Assembly (NCBI GenBank): GCA_900759455.1
Contig: CAAEVI010000097.1
Coordinates: forward strand, 1 to 29,715
DNA: 29,715 nucleotides
Source of the DNA: Erysipelotrichaceae bacterium
GTDB taxonomy: Bacteria > Bacillota_I > Bacilli_A > Erysipelotrichales > Erysipelotrichaceae
Direction of reading: 5' to 3'
Shown here: positions 14,952 to 22,845 of the stretch, piece after piece
Layout of the letters: the number at the start of each line of letters is the position of its first letter
Numbering within the stretch: position 1 is the stretch's first letter
Made by a program: the position numbers and the translations under genes
Notes under the pieces: model-generated
Database searches by the model: none
Seen by the model: only the letters and a program-made list of their open reading frames with translations
What the model was told of the DNA's origin: nothing

Positions 14952-16034
14952 TTAGTGACTGTTCTCTTGATCATGTCGTGTTTTGGCGCGGCTCATTTTC
15001 TTTCTTACTCTTCGTGCAATCGATAACACTGGATGATATTTGTCTGAAATCATGCCGGAAACTTCGATGAACATTTCCACCGCAAGCATGATCACGAACA
15101 AAGAAAGAAAGCCCAGTCCTTTATTGATCATATAACAATATGCCGTCAGTCCAAATAATGCGGTCACAATACACATGATGATAACAGTATTCTTATGCCC
15201 AAATTTATTCATGAGCAGATGATGAATATGGCTTTTATCCGCTTCAGAAAATTTGTGTCCCTTCAGTGTTCTTCGCAAGATCGCACTGAGCGTATCAATG
15301 ATCGGAAGACCTAACAGCAGCAGCGGAAGCGCCAGCGTCATGATCGTAGAGCTTTTAAACCCGAGCAGCGAAATAGCGGAAATGATGAATCCGAGAAACA
15401 ATGCACCACAGTCGCCCATAAAGATGCTGGCCGGATGAGCATTGTAGATCAGGAAACCAAGCGTAGCTCCCGCAAGGATCAGGGAAAGCATTTCCACATC
15501 GCTTCTTCGTTCGATCACTGCAAGCATCGCAATTACAAACAGGATGATCACACTGATGCCGCCGCACAATCCATCCAGACCGTCGATCAGATTGACAGCA
15601 TTCGTAATTCCCGTGATCCACAAAAAAGTTACGATCACGGAAATAACGCCCATCGGAATGGTTATGCCTAAAGGCAGCCGGATCACATCCAGCGTAACGC
15701 CGGAAGCGATCAAAACGACAGCCGCAACGATTTGAAAAGTAAATTTGTATAATGGGCGCAGATTGACAAAGTCGTCAATCAGCCCGCCGAAAAACATGAT
15801 TGTTCCTCCCAGCAGAATACCATTCATCGCCATGTCTGTTTTCATAAATACTGCCATGGAAACAATGAATGCCAAATAAATCGCAGCTCCTCCAATGCGG
15901 ACAATTTTTCCGGAATGCACAGTTCTTTCGTTGATCTGCGCAAATGCATCCAGGCGAAACGCGATGCGCTTGACAATCGGTGTCAGCACCATGGAAATCG
16001 TAAAGGGAAGAGCAACATAGAGAATATCATTCAT
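14952..16034 (-). CDS. tagO: Undecaprenyl-phosphate GlcNAc-1-phosphate transferase (TagO/WecA type)
   Basis: The 360-aa polytopic membrane protein (about ten or eleven helices) belongs to the MraY/WecA family, which loads a sugar-1-phosphate onto undecaprenyl phosphate. Visible motifs are the Mg-binding Asp pair GGLIDDF, the NAVNLIDGLDGL loop, FMGDCGALFLG and the cytoplasmic HIHHLL motif, which is typical of WecA/TagO rather than MraY. In Gram-positives this step starts wall teichoic acid or another secondary wall polymer. It lies 20 nt downstream of mbl on the same strand and is probably co-transcribed, linking cell-shape and envelope synthesis. The donor (UDP-GlcNAc) is inferred from the family. 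Confidence 0.92.
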   Translation of the reverse strand: MNDILYVALPFTISMVLTPIVKRIAFRLDAFAQINERTVHSGKIVRIGGAAIYLAFIVSMAVFMKTDMAMNGILLGGTIMFFGGLIDDFVNLRPLYKFTFQIVAAVVLIASGVTLDVIRLPLGITIPMGVISVIVTFLWITGITNAVNLIDGLDGLCGGISVIILFVIAMLAVIERRSDVEMLSLILAGATLGFLIYNAHPASIFMGDCGALFLGFIISAISLLGFKSSTIMTLALPLLLLGLPIIDTLSAILRRTLKGHKFSEADKSHIHHLLMNKFGHKNTVIIMCIVTALFGLTAYCYMINKGLGFLSLFVIMLAVEMFIEVSGMISDKYHPVLSIARRVRKKMSRAKTRHDQENSH

Positions 16035-16054
16035 ACAAAAGCCTCAAATCTTTT

Positions 16055-17041
16055 TTATTTAACAAGATGCAGATTTTCCAATAAAATGCCTGTTCCTTCC
16101 GCTACACAGCGCAGAGCATTGTCAGCGACAAACACCGGAATATGCAGTTCGTCACGCAGCAGTTCATCCAGTCCGCTCAGCAGTGCACCACCGCCGGTAA
16201 GAACAATGCCTCGCGTAACGATATCGGCAGCCAGCTCAGGCGGTGTATTTTCCAAAACAGTGCGGCAGGCATGAACGATTTCTGCCAAGCGCTCATTCAG
16301 GCAGCCCTGAATCTCGGCACTGTTAAGTTCGATGCTGATCGGAAGACCGCTGACAAGATCTCGTCCGCTGACTTCCATTACTTCTGTTTTGGATCCCTTC
16401 CATGCTGTTCCGATCTTCTTCTTTACTTCTTCCGCTGTACGATCACCGATCAGAAGCTTTTTCTCTTCTTTACAGAACTTGATGATCTCGCGGTCCATCG
16501 CATCTCCGGCAACCTTCAGTGAAGTGCTGGTGATAATTTCTCCCAGTGAGATGACAGCAACATCTGTCGTACCGCCGCCAATATCAAGGACCATGCATCC
16601 GCTTGGTCTTCCGATATCGAGGCCGGCACCTACAGCAGCTACTTTCGGTTCTTCCTCGATATACACTTTTTTGGCTCCGCTGCGGTAAGCTGCATCACGG
16701 ATGGCGTTGCGTTCAACACTGGTGATATTGCTCGGGCAGCAGATCAAAATAATAGGACGTTTGAACATTCCTTTCAATTCCAGTTTTTTGAAGAAGTAAT
16801 TGAGCATGATCTCTGTTACTTCGAAATCGGCGATGACTCCGTCTTTCAACGGACGAATAGCAAGCATCTTGCCCGGTGTACGACCCAGCATTTCCTTTGC
16901 TTCACGGCCGGCCGCAAGACACTTTTTGGTATCGGCATCGATAGCGACAACGCTCGGTTCATCGATCACGACGCCTTCCCCCTTGACGTACATCAATATA
17001 TTAGCTGTTCCTAAGTCGATTCCAACTTCTTTTGAAAACAT
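16055..17041 (-). CDS. mbl: MreB-like actin homologue Mbl
   Basis: The protein has 328 residues from the second ATG (17041-17039), which is seven bases from GGAGG; the ATG two codons earlier is only one base away. Actin-fold motifs are phosphate-1 GIDLGTAN, phosphate-2 DIGGGTTDVAVIS and the adenosine motif GIVLTGGGALLSGL. MreB/Mbl filaments guide the elongation machinery along the membrane. I choose Mbl over MreB because the gene lies next to spoIIQ and spoIID, as mbl does in other spore formers, and lacks mreCD; it could also be annotated mreB. It has an extended -10 promoter and leads into tagO. Confidence 0.93.
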   Translation of the reverse strand: MFSKEVGIDLGTANILMYVKGEGVVIDEPSVVAIDADTKKCLAAGREAKEMLGRTPGKMLAIRPLKDGVIADFEVTEIMLNYFFKKLELKGMFKRPIILICCPSNITSVERNAIRDAAYRSGAKKVYIEEEPKVAAVGAGLDIGRPSGCMVLDIGGGTTDVAVISLGEIITSTSLKVAGDAMDREIIKFCKEEKKLLIGDRTAEEVKKKIGTAWKGSKTEVMEVSGRDLVSGLPISIELNSAEIQGCLNERLAEIVHACRTVLENTPPELAADIVTRGIVLTGGGALLSGLDELLRDELHIPVFVADNALRCVAEGTGILLENLHLVK

Positions 17042-17070
17042 GAACATTCCTCCAATTCATAATTTATAAC

Positions 17071-17079
17071 ATTATACCA
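17071..17079 (-). promoter_or_regulatory. Extended -10 promoter of mbl
   Basis: TGGTATAAT on the minus strand (17079-17071) is an extended -10 element about 30 nt upstream of the start codon. No good -35 is visible, which is tolerated by extended -10 promoters. Confidence 0.55.
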
Positions 17080-17200
17080 TATTTTACCGGCTGATGTGCA
17101 CGGCTTCAAACGGCTTCTATATTCTATCACTTTTTCAGACAAAAACAAATGACTTCGACAGAACTCCCGATATTTCACATTTTCTTTTCCTTCCTAAATG

Positions 17201-17229
17201 AAAAAGGCATCCATGCGGCATGCCTTTTT
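17201..17229 (-). terminator. Intrinsic terminator after spoIIQ
   Basis: A perfect 10-bp stem (AAAAAGGCAT with ATGCCTTTTT, loop of nine) starts three bases after the spoIIQ stop codon and separates it from mbl. Confidence 0.9.
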
Positions 17230-17232
17230 CGT

Positions 17233-17868
17233 TTACTCTTTTGTTTCGGCTGCATCAAGCTCATCGACCGACTTGTCATAGAGAAGTTTCGGATCCGTCA
17301 GCTTCCCGTTTACCTCTGTCACAAGATGCAGATGATTTCCCAGATCCTTGCTGAACACACAGCTTCCCGCCGTTGCGATCACATCTCCCTGTGAAACACT
17401 GTCGCCTTTTTTCACTTTTACGTTATCCAGGCTCTGCATCGTGATCGTAATGTTGTCTTTTTTCAATACAACTGTCTGACCAAAAAGCTCATCTTCGCGA
17501 ACATCACTGATTTCACCGGACAGCATTGCAACGATTTCAAACTGCTCGTCATTACAGCTATAATCGATGCCCTGGGAGGAACGATACACATCTTCAAACT
17601 TTGTAAATTTGTCCACTTCACTGTCCTCACCGTCAAAATAGTCAACCACTGCCGATGCTTCGACCTGAAACGGTTTCTGAATCTTTTCTTTCTTCGGTGT
17701 ATCCGGAAGAGGAAGGATCGTTTCCTCATGCTGCGCCACGGTCGGCTCACTTGCAGCATTCTGACGCATCAGATACGTCAGCACGCCGACCGCGATCAAC
17801 AGAAACAGCGATAATATAACGATTGTTCTTTTTTTCCACTGAACAGCTCTCTTTTCATAGCTGAGCAT
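17233..17868 (-). CDS. spoIIQ: SpoIIQ-like M23/LytM protein with degenerate zinc site
   Basis: The 211-aa protein has a short cytosolic N-terminus, one membrane helix (about 14-33), a charged linker and a C-terminal LytM-like domain (about 95-195). SpoIIQ is made in the forespore and binds SpoIIIAH across the intermembrane space during engulfment. The second HxH motif (His179-Leu-His181) and Asp102 remain, but the first zinc histidine is serine (SSQGID, residue 98) and the usual histidine of the YxHL motif is also lost, so it is probably not a peptidase. Order spoIID-spoIIQ-mbl matches other spore formers. A sigma-F-like promoter precedes it, and GAGGTG lies five bases before the ATG. Confidence 0.82.
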   Translation of the reverse strand: MLSYEKRAVQWKKRTIVILSLFLLIAVGVLTYLMRQNAASEPTVAQHEETILPLPDTPKKEKIQKPFQVEASAVVDYFDGEDSEVDKFTKFEDVYRSSQGIDYSCNDEQFEIVAMLSGEISDVREDELFGQTVVLKKDNITITMQSLDNVKVKKGDSVSQGDVIATAGSCVFSKDLGNHLHLVTEVNGKLTDPKLLYDKSVDELDAAETKE

Positions 17869-17885
17869 TTCATCACCTCTATCCC

Positions 17886-17914
17886 CATTATGCCCATGCC
17901 TTTATGAAATATAC
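17886..17914 (-). promoter_or_regulatory. Sigma-F-like promoter of spoIIQ
   Basis: GGGCATAATG (17895-17886) fits the sigma-F -10 consensus GGNNANAHTR at every position, and GTATA (17914-17910) fits the -35 GYATA. The 14-nt spacer is slightly short. It overlaps the end of spoIID, giving spoIIQ a separate start, as in Bacillus subtilis where spoIIQ is sigma-F dependent. Confidence 0.55.
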
Positions 17915-18840
17915 ACATCCGAAAGCTGTATTCCGCTGTAATAATGTTTTAATATCTCATCATACGTATATCCCTGCAACGCCATTCCCTGTGCGCCTTC
18001 CTGTGACATTCCGACTCCATGACCGAAGCCGCTGACCGTAAAAGTAATCATATCTCCCTGCGATGCTACGGAAAAACAACTGGAACGAAGCTGCAGTGCC
18101 TCGCGGATCGAACGGCCACTGAATGTGATGCCGTTGATGATGACATCTTTGACATAGCCGCTTTCGTAATGAGAAACACTCTCCACTTCCGCAGCTTGTC
18201 CCAGAGAAAGAGCCTGCGCCAGCTCTTCTTTCGTACAGGAAAAAGTGCTCATATAGTCATCATCCACTTCGGCATCCCAAGGTGACTCCACACTTCGCAG
18301 ATAAGGCAGCGTGCTGCTGTAATATTCTTCGCTGTTCGCCGTTTTCCCCGCACTGCTTGCAAAAAAGAACGCTGTGATGGGTTCTCCTTCGTACACCATG
18401 ATCTCGCCTCTTGTCGCATCCACAGCTTCCTCGATTCGCTCCTTATTGGCATCATAGTTTCCTTTCCAGGCGGCTTTCAGCTGACTGTCATCCAGATAGA
18501 CCTGTGAAGAAGTCGAATCATCTACACAATAATCGCGGGATGCCGCAAAGGTCCTCGCTGCCACCGCCTGTGCCTTCAGGGCCTCCATCTCGAAAGAAGG
18601 TGTCATTTCCGATCCGACGACTCCTTTTAAATATTCTTCCAGGTCGATCTTCACTTCCCCGTCGCTTCTTTTCAGCGTCACCATCTGTGATCGATCATCT
18701 GTCATCTGCTGTTTCGTATTTTGTCTTTCCATCGCAAACTCTTTGACATGGCTTTGCAGACTTTCTTCCTGAGAAAGCCACAGCACACATCCTGCCGCGG
18801 CAATCAAAAAAGCCGCAACAGCTTTGAACTCCACACGCAA
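17902..18840 (-). CDS. spoIID: Stage II sporulation protein D, peptidoglycan lytic transglycosylase
   Basis: SpoIID is a membrane-anchored lytic transglycosylase of the mother cell that thins septal peptidoglycan during engulfment. The protein has an N-terminal hydrophobic anchor (roughly 8-22), the catalytic segment VVGSEMTPSFEMEALKAQAV with the probable catalytic Glu, the SSAGKTANSEEYYSS and YLRSVESPWD segments, and a conserved C-terminal GFGHGVGMSQEGAQGMA. The start is uncertain. No ATG is available; GTG at 18849 lies two bases from the only Shine-Dalgarno (GAGG, 18855-18852), whereas TTG at 18840 is ten bases away and is my choice (312 aa). The start lies in the terminator of the upstream gene, with a sigma-E-like promoter just before it. 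Confidence 0.9.
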   Translation of the reverse strand: MRVEFKAVAAFLIAAAGCVLWLSQEESLQSHVKEFAMERQNTKQQMTDDRSQMVTLKRSDGEVKIDLEEYLKGVVGSEMTPSFEMEALKAQAVAARTFAASRDYCVDDSTSSQVYLDDSQLKAAWKGNYDANKERIEEAVDATRGEIMVYEGEPITAFFFASSAGKTANSEEYYSSTLPYLRSVESPWDAEVDDDYMSTFSCTKEELAQALSLGQAAEVESVSHYESGYVKDVIINGITFSGRSIREALQLRSSCFSVASQGDMITFTVSGFGHGVGMSQEGAQGMALQGYTYDEILKHYYSGIQLSDVYIS

Positions 18841-18878
18841 AAAAATCACATCCTCATCTAACTATATGAGAATGTGAT
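18839..18878 (-). terminator. Intrinsic terminator of the AraC-type regulator gene
   Basis: On the minus strand, bases 18878-18866 and 18857-18845 form a 13-bp stem with one G-U pair and an 8-nt loop, followed by seven T residues. It begins four bases after the regulator stop codon and contains the spoIID translation initiation region. Confidence 0.85.
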
Positions 18879-18889
18879 CCGATTATGAC
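18861..18889 (-). promoter_or_regulatory. Sigma-E-like promoter of spoIID
   Basis: GTCATAAT (18889-18882) and CATATAGT (18868-18861), spaced 13 nt, resemble the sigma-E consensus (-35 near GTCATATT, -10 near CATACAAT). The predicted start, about seven bases on, falls in the 3' arm of the preceding terminator. Confidence 0.5.
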
Positions 18890-20484
18890 TTTGCACTGCT
18901 TAATTTTCTGCGGTAATCGCGCGGTGTCATACCGTAAAAGCGGCGAAAGAGACGGTCAAAGTAAAAAGGATCATCATAACCGACGCGGGCGGCAACATCG
19001 CGAATCGAAAGACTGGATTCATTTAAGAAGCGTGCCGCTTCTTTCATCTTTTCTTCATTGATAAACTGGATCATGGTCTTGCCGGTCTCTTTTTTGAACA
19101 AACGGCTGGCATAGCTCTGTGATACATCAAAATGCTCGGCAATCTCCTGCAGCCGCAGCGGCCGATGAAGATTGTTGTAAATATATTCCATCCATTCTCC
19201 CACATCCTTGCGGTATCGCTGTTTTCCTTTCTTTGAGAGCCAGATTTCCACAGCCGCCCAAATTTTCTGCAGTTCCTCATCCAGCGTTTCCAGTGTTTCG
19301 CAAAGCAAAAGAACCTCGCTGACGGAATCAAAAGGAAAATCTTCATCCAGCCGGCCGAAATAAGTTTCTCTTCCTTCTACATTGTGAACGATCAGACAGC
19401 AGTAAGAAAGAACATCAGCAGGAAGAATCAGCTGTTTTTTCATGAACGAAAACATCTCTTTCTGCAGTGTTGCGGCACGTTCAAAATTCTGTGTGATGAC
19501 CGCATCGATCAGATCCTGATGAAACTGCATGCGTTCAAATGACAATCGCTGAAAAGCGGGTTCTTCATATTGCTGCAGCAGCAGGATCTTGTCATCAAGA
19601 TAAAAACGATTGCGACTGCAAGTCAGCATCCGGTCAAAGTTTTCCATCAGTTCCTGGGCCTGTGAAAAAGGATCACTGATGATCGCAGTCATATCATAAT
19701 TTAATGTATGTTTCACTTGCTGTAAAACCGAACGCACAAGACGAAGTACCTGTGTAACATCCGAAGTAGGAAACAGAATCACCATGCTGTGCTGATTCAA
19801 GAACAAAACAGCAGCATCCTGGGCATATACTTTGTTTTCCCGCAGGATCTTTTCCAGCTGCAGACGCAGATGTTTTCTGTCAATTTTACGATGGTGGTGG
19901 ATCAGATGAATCTGATCGATGCGCAGATAGGCCATTACCGTTCCTGATTTGACAAAATCATAAAACGGATGGCGAAGCACACTCTCAAAATCCTGCACTT
20001 CGCTGGAATGATCCTCCTTGCGCAGCAGCAGACACTGCTGCAGTTCACGGATAGCCCCTTCCATCAGATCCGTACGTCGGCGCCTGTGCTGAGCCGCCTT
20101 GACTTTTGCCTCCTCTATTGCCGCCTGCAGACCTTCTTTGCTGAGCAGCGAAAACAACAAAAGATCATTTATGCCGCTGCGCACATAAGAGCGCACCCGA
20201 AAATACGAAAAACCTTCCATCAGCAATATGATCTGCACATTCTCATTTTCCCTGCGAATCTGATGAATCAAAGGGATACGGTCCAGACGCTTGCCGCTGA
20301 CACCGATCAAAATGATATCCGGATGTACCTCCCGATACAGGCGGTAAGCATCTTTATTGTTTTGTGCAAAGCCAATGAATCGGCACTGAACCTCATTCCA
20401 ATCGACCAGATTTTTCAGATCCAGCTGACGGCGCATATTATTATCGATGATGATGACTTTCTGCATTTGTTCAGGTAAGTCCAT
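18883..20484 (-). CDS. AraC-type regulator with degenerate receiver domain
   Basis: The 533-aa protein has the YesN-like layout: N-terminal receiver fold (about 1-125), a long middle region (about 150-400) and a C-terminal AraC/XylS double helix-turn-helix (about 425-530, with LQEIAEHFDVSQSYASRLFKKE and FYFDRLFRRFYGMTPRDYRR). The receiver looks non-functional: the acidic pair is DN (IIIDNNMRR), the phospho-acceptor position in DIILIGVSGK is not Asp, and the conserved Lys of the KP motif is missing. No sensor kinase gene is adjacent. The gene overlaps the DUF1146 gene by 14 bases and has no obvious Shine-Dalgarno, so it may be translated by coupling; Met7 is a possible alternative start. Targets are unknown; its place before spoIID-spoIIQ is suggestive only. 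Confidence 0.85.
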   Translation of the reverse strand: MDLPEQMQKVIIIDNNMRRQLDLKNLVDWNEVQCRFIGFAQNNKDAYRLYREVHPDIILIGVSGKRLDRIPLIHQIRRENENVQIILLMEGFSYFRVRSYVRSGINDLLLFSLLSKEGLQAAIEEAKVKAAQHRRRRTDLMEGAIRELQQCLLLRKEDHSSEVQDFESVLRHPFYDFVKSGTVMAYLRIDQIHLIHHHRKIDRKHLRLQLEKILRENKVYAQDAAVLFLNQHSMVILFPTSDVTQVLRLVRSVLQQVKHTLNYDMTAIISDPFSQAQELMENFDRMLTCSRNRFYLDDKILLLQQYEEPAFQRLSFERMQFHQDLIDAVITQNFERAATLQKEMFSFMKKQLILPADVLSYCCLIVHNVEGRETYFGRLDEDFPFDSVSEVLLLCETLETLDEELQKIWAAVEIWLSKKGKQRYRKDVGEWMEYIYNNLHRPLRLQEIAEHFDVSQSYASRLFKKETGKTMIQFINEEKMKEAARFLNESSLSIRDVAARVGYDDPFYFDRLFRRFYGMTPRDYRRKLSSAKS

Positions 20485-20677
20485 TGAAGATCGTCAGCTC
20501 CAGCAAAAAACTACCGCACAGGTAGGCAAGCGACATTGACAACAGCAGCAAGAGGACCTGCGCTTTCATCGGCTGCCTGACATTAACGAAACGATCAAAT
20601 TTTACTCCGCTCAGCGCATACACGGAGACGGCAAAGCTGAGCAGATAAACCGACAGCTTTACGATTGCATATTCCAT
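20471..20677 (-). CDS. DUF1146/YwzB-family membrane protein
   Basis: The 68-aa protein has two membrane helices (about 5-23 and 40-60) joined by a loop with KFDRFVNVRQPMKAQ and followed by LLLLLSMSLAYLCGSFLLEL, which fits DUF1146 (YwzB of Bacillus). Function is unknown; in Bacillus the gene lies between the ATP synthase genes and murAA-spoIID, so its closeness to spoIID here is a conserved association. Three consecutive ATG codons occur; the third (20677-20675) is best spaced from GAGGG and is chosen. It has a sigma-A promoter and leads into the AraC-type regulator gene. Confidence 0.78.
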   Translation of the reverse strand: MEYAIVKLSVYLLSFAVSVYALSGVKFDRFVNVRQPMKAQVLLLLLSMSLAYLCGSFLLELTIFNGLT

Positions 20678-20700
20678 CATCATCCCTCATTTCTTTCTTT

Positions 20701-20729
20701 ATTGTAGCGAAAGCAAAGTCATATTTCAA
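20701..20729 (-). promoter_or_regulatory. Sigma-A promoter of the DUF1146-regulator unit
   Basis: TTGAAA (20729-20724) and TACAAT (20706-20701) are 17 nt apart and lie 24 nt upstream of the chosen start codon. Confidence 0.65.
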
Positions 20730-20734
20730 ATCCG

Positions 20735-20765
20735 TAAAAAGAAAAAGAAGCAGAATCTGCTTCTT
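20735..20765 (-). terminator. Intrinsic terminator of the rnmV-ksgA-ispE operon
   Basis: AAGAAGCAG and CTGCTTCTT form a 9-bp stem with a 3-nt loop and a T-rich tail on the minus strand. The stop codon of the last gene lies at the edge of the stem. Confidence 0.85.
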
Positions 20766-21993
20766 ATTTTTCCTTCAAAGGAATATTCCCTTCTGTTTCC
20801 GGCTGATAGCCGTTATTGACATAAATAGCGCTGGCTGAGAACACCATGAGAAACAGCATTGCCGTCTGTACCCAGTTGATCGTATGATCCAGTACACCAT
20901 GCACCAAGACCGCGATCACAAACGCAACGATCAGGGCAAACAGCGGAACATCATAACGCCGGGTATACAGATGGATGATCTCTTTGATATTTCTTCTGAA
21001 ATACAAAACCAGCAAAGCAAGCCCGATGATCCCGTGACTGAGCAACGGATCAAGATACACACTGTGCGCATGTGTCGCCTTACGGCCGTCATACAGTTTA
21101 TAAAACAGCTGATAACACTGCGGCCCCCCGCCGAACCACAGATGATCGCGAATGGCCAGCAGCGCAGTTTTCCATATTCTCCCGCGCACGATGAATGAAT
21201 CAAGAAAACCGCTGCGAGGCAACAGGCTCGGATCAAATAACACGGCACCTGCTCCGCTCAGCAGCAAGGCCATTGAAGAAAGAAATGACTTTTTATGCCT
21301 TGTCAGCAGAAACATAACAGGGATGGCCAATATAAAGGATCCCCATGCCGTTCGGCAGCCGGTCAGATACAGACCGAATAAATTGATGATGATAATGGCC
21401 CAGTAAAACAAAATGCGGTGAAGCTGTTTGGAATACAGAAGCTTATACACACAGCACAACACCAAAAATTCGATCATCATGGCATATAAATTGGCATTGT
21501 AGAATGTTGAATTCACCCTCCAGCGCGGAGCATCCTCAATTTCCAGCTCAAAAAAATTATAGCCGAAATGGTCGATGATACGAAAGTATTCCATCAATGC
21601 CCAAATAAAGCAGAAAATGGAAATGATGCAGCAGGCATCGATCAGCAGGATGAAAAGACGCTTATTGATGATGCTGCGGTAAAACATATAGTACAGAAAG
21701 ATGATCAGCATGCCCAGTGACTGAACCATTCCGATTCCGTTGTCGTAAAATGCAGATACAACAAAGGAAAGAAAACAGAAGGCAAAGGCAAAGAAAGCAT
21801 GCGGTGTCCTGCGGATGATTGCAGACAGCTGATGTGTAAAGATCAGATAACACAATGTAAACAGGACAGCTGCGATCGAACAGAAATAAGGAAGAAAAAT
21901 AGAACATGTCACAAACATGATTAGATATTCCTCAAAACTGTACCCATCGAGCTTTCGATGATAAAAAGCTTTTATTTTCGAGATCCATTCCAT
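20764..21993 (-). CDS. O-antigen ligase/polymerase-like (Wzy_C) membrane protein
   Basis: The 409-aa protein has about eleven membrane helices and one large extracytoplasmic loop before the last few. The loop region contains the Wzy_C pattern: TGCRTAWGSF, then RIWKTALLAIRDHLWFGGGP and HAHSVYLDPLLSHGIIG. Proteins of this family polymerise or ligate undecaprenyl-linked glycans; Gram-positive members act in capsule, teichoic acid or glycoprotein pathways. The substrate cannot be told here, as no other glycan cluster is adjacent. It starts 12 nt downstream of ispE and shares that operon. AGGAT lies upstream of the ATG. Confidence 0.8.
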   Translation of the reverse strand: MEWISKIKAFYHRKLDGYSFEEYLIMFVTCSIFLPYFCSIAAVLFTLCYLIFTHQLSAIIRRTPHAFFAFAFCFLSFVVSAFYDNGIGMVQSLGMLIIFLYYMFYRSIINKRLFILLIDACCIISIFCFIWALMEYFRIIDHFGYNFFELEIEDAPRWRVNSTFYNANLYAMMIEFLVLCCVYKLLYSKQLHRILFYWAIIIINLFGLYLTGCRTAWGSFILAIPVMFLLTRHKKSFLSSMALLLSGAGAVLFDPSLLPRSGFLDSFIVRGRIWKTALLAIRDHLWFGGGPQCYQLFYKLYDGRKATHAHSVYLDPLLSHGIIGLALLVLYFRRNIKEIIHLYTRRYDVPLFALIVAFVIAVLVHGVLDHTINWVQTAMLFLMVFSASAIYVNNGYQPETEGNIPLKEK

Positions 21994-22005
21994 ATATCCT
22001 ATCCT

Positions 22006-22845
22006 CTATCTCTTGCGTGAAGTCACTGCGGCAAAATACCCTTTCTCTGCATACAGCTGCTGCAGATCAAGAAGCAATCTGCGATCACGTCCCAATGCAA
22101 AAACGGTCGAACCGCTGCCGGACATCAATGCGGCATCCACGCCATTGCTGATCAGTGACTGTTTCAGCTTTGCCACCTCGGGGTTCAGCAAAAAAGCGCT
22201 TTGTTCCAGAGTATTGCCAAGGCTTTTGCACAATTGCGTGTAATCATCATTTAAAAGGCATTGCTGAACGCGATCGATATCAGGATGAACGGCGCAAGTA
22301 AAATCCAGTGTCTGATACGCCTTCCCTGTTGAAACACCGGTCGGCGGCTTGACCAGAAGAATATCAAAATCACAATGATCGCTCAAGGGAATTACGACAT
22401 CCCCGATCCCTTCCACTCTGGCACTTCGATCCAGTACACAGAAGGGTACATCCGCACCGACCTGCTTTGCCCCGCGGGCCGCTTTGCTGATATCCGACTC
22501 ACGATCGTTCAGCGACAGTGCCGCCCGGATAATGGCACCGGCATCGGCGCTTCCTCCGGCCAGACCGGCCTCCATCGGAATTCTTTTTTCCACATGGATC
22601 CGGAAACAGCCCTGCAGATCCCAGCATTCGCGCAAATAGCGAAGCGCCTTAAAAATAAGATTGTTTTCTCCCAGCGGCATCCTTTCGTCATCGCAGGTCA
22701 GCTCATCCTGCTGTGCCAGCTCCACATGAAGTGTATCATGCAGCTGCAGCGGCAGCATGATCATGCGCAAATCATGATAACCGTCTTCTCTTCGTTTTAC
22801 AACATCCAGTGCCAGATTGATCTTAGCATGTGCTTCCACTTTCAT
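22006..22845 (-). CDS. ispE: 4-diphosphocytidyl-2-C-methyl-D-erythritol kinase
   Basis: IspE is the ATP-dependent GHMP kinase of the non-mevalonate isoprenoid pathway. The protein begins MKVEAHAKINLALDV, has the glycine-rich ATP loop PMEAGLAGGSADAGA (90-104) and the C-terminal GSGSTVFALG motif, and its 279 residues match the family. I chose the third in-frame ATG (22845-22843), nine bases after GAGG; the ATGs at 22860 and 22851 are at or too near that site. It overlaps the 3' end of ksgA by 23 bases, an arrangement common in Firmicutes. Confidence 0.95.
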   Translation of the reverse strand: MKVEAHAKINLALDVVKRREDGYHDLRMIMLPLQLHDTLHVELAQQDELTCDDERMPLGENNLIFKALRYLRECWDLQGCFRIHVEKRIPMEAGLAGGSADAGAIIRAALSLNDRESDISKAARGAKQVGADVPFCVLDRSARVEGIGDVVIPLSDHCDFDILLVKPPTGVSTGKAYQTLDFTCAVHPDIDRVQQCLLNDDYTQLCKSLGNTLEQSAFLLNPEVAKLKQSLISNGVDAALMSGSGSTVFALGRDRRLLLDLQQLYAEKGYFAAVTSRKR

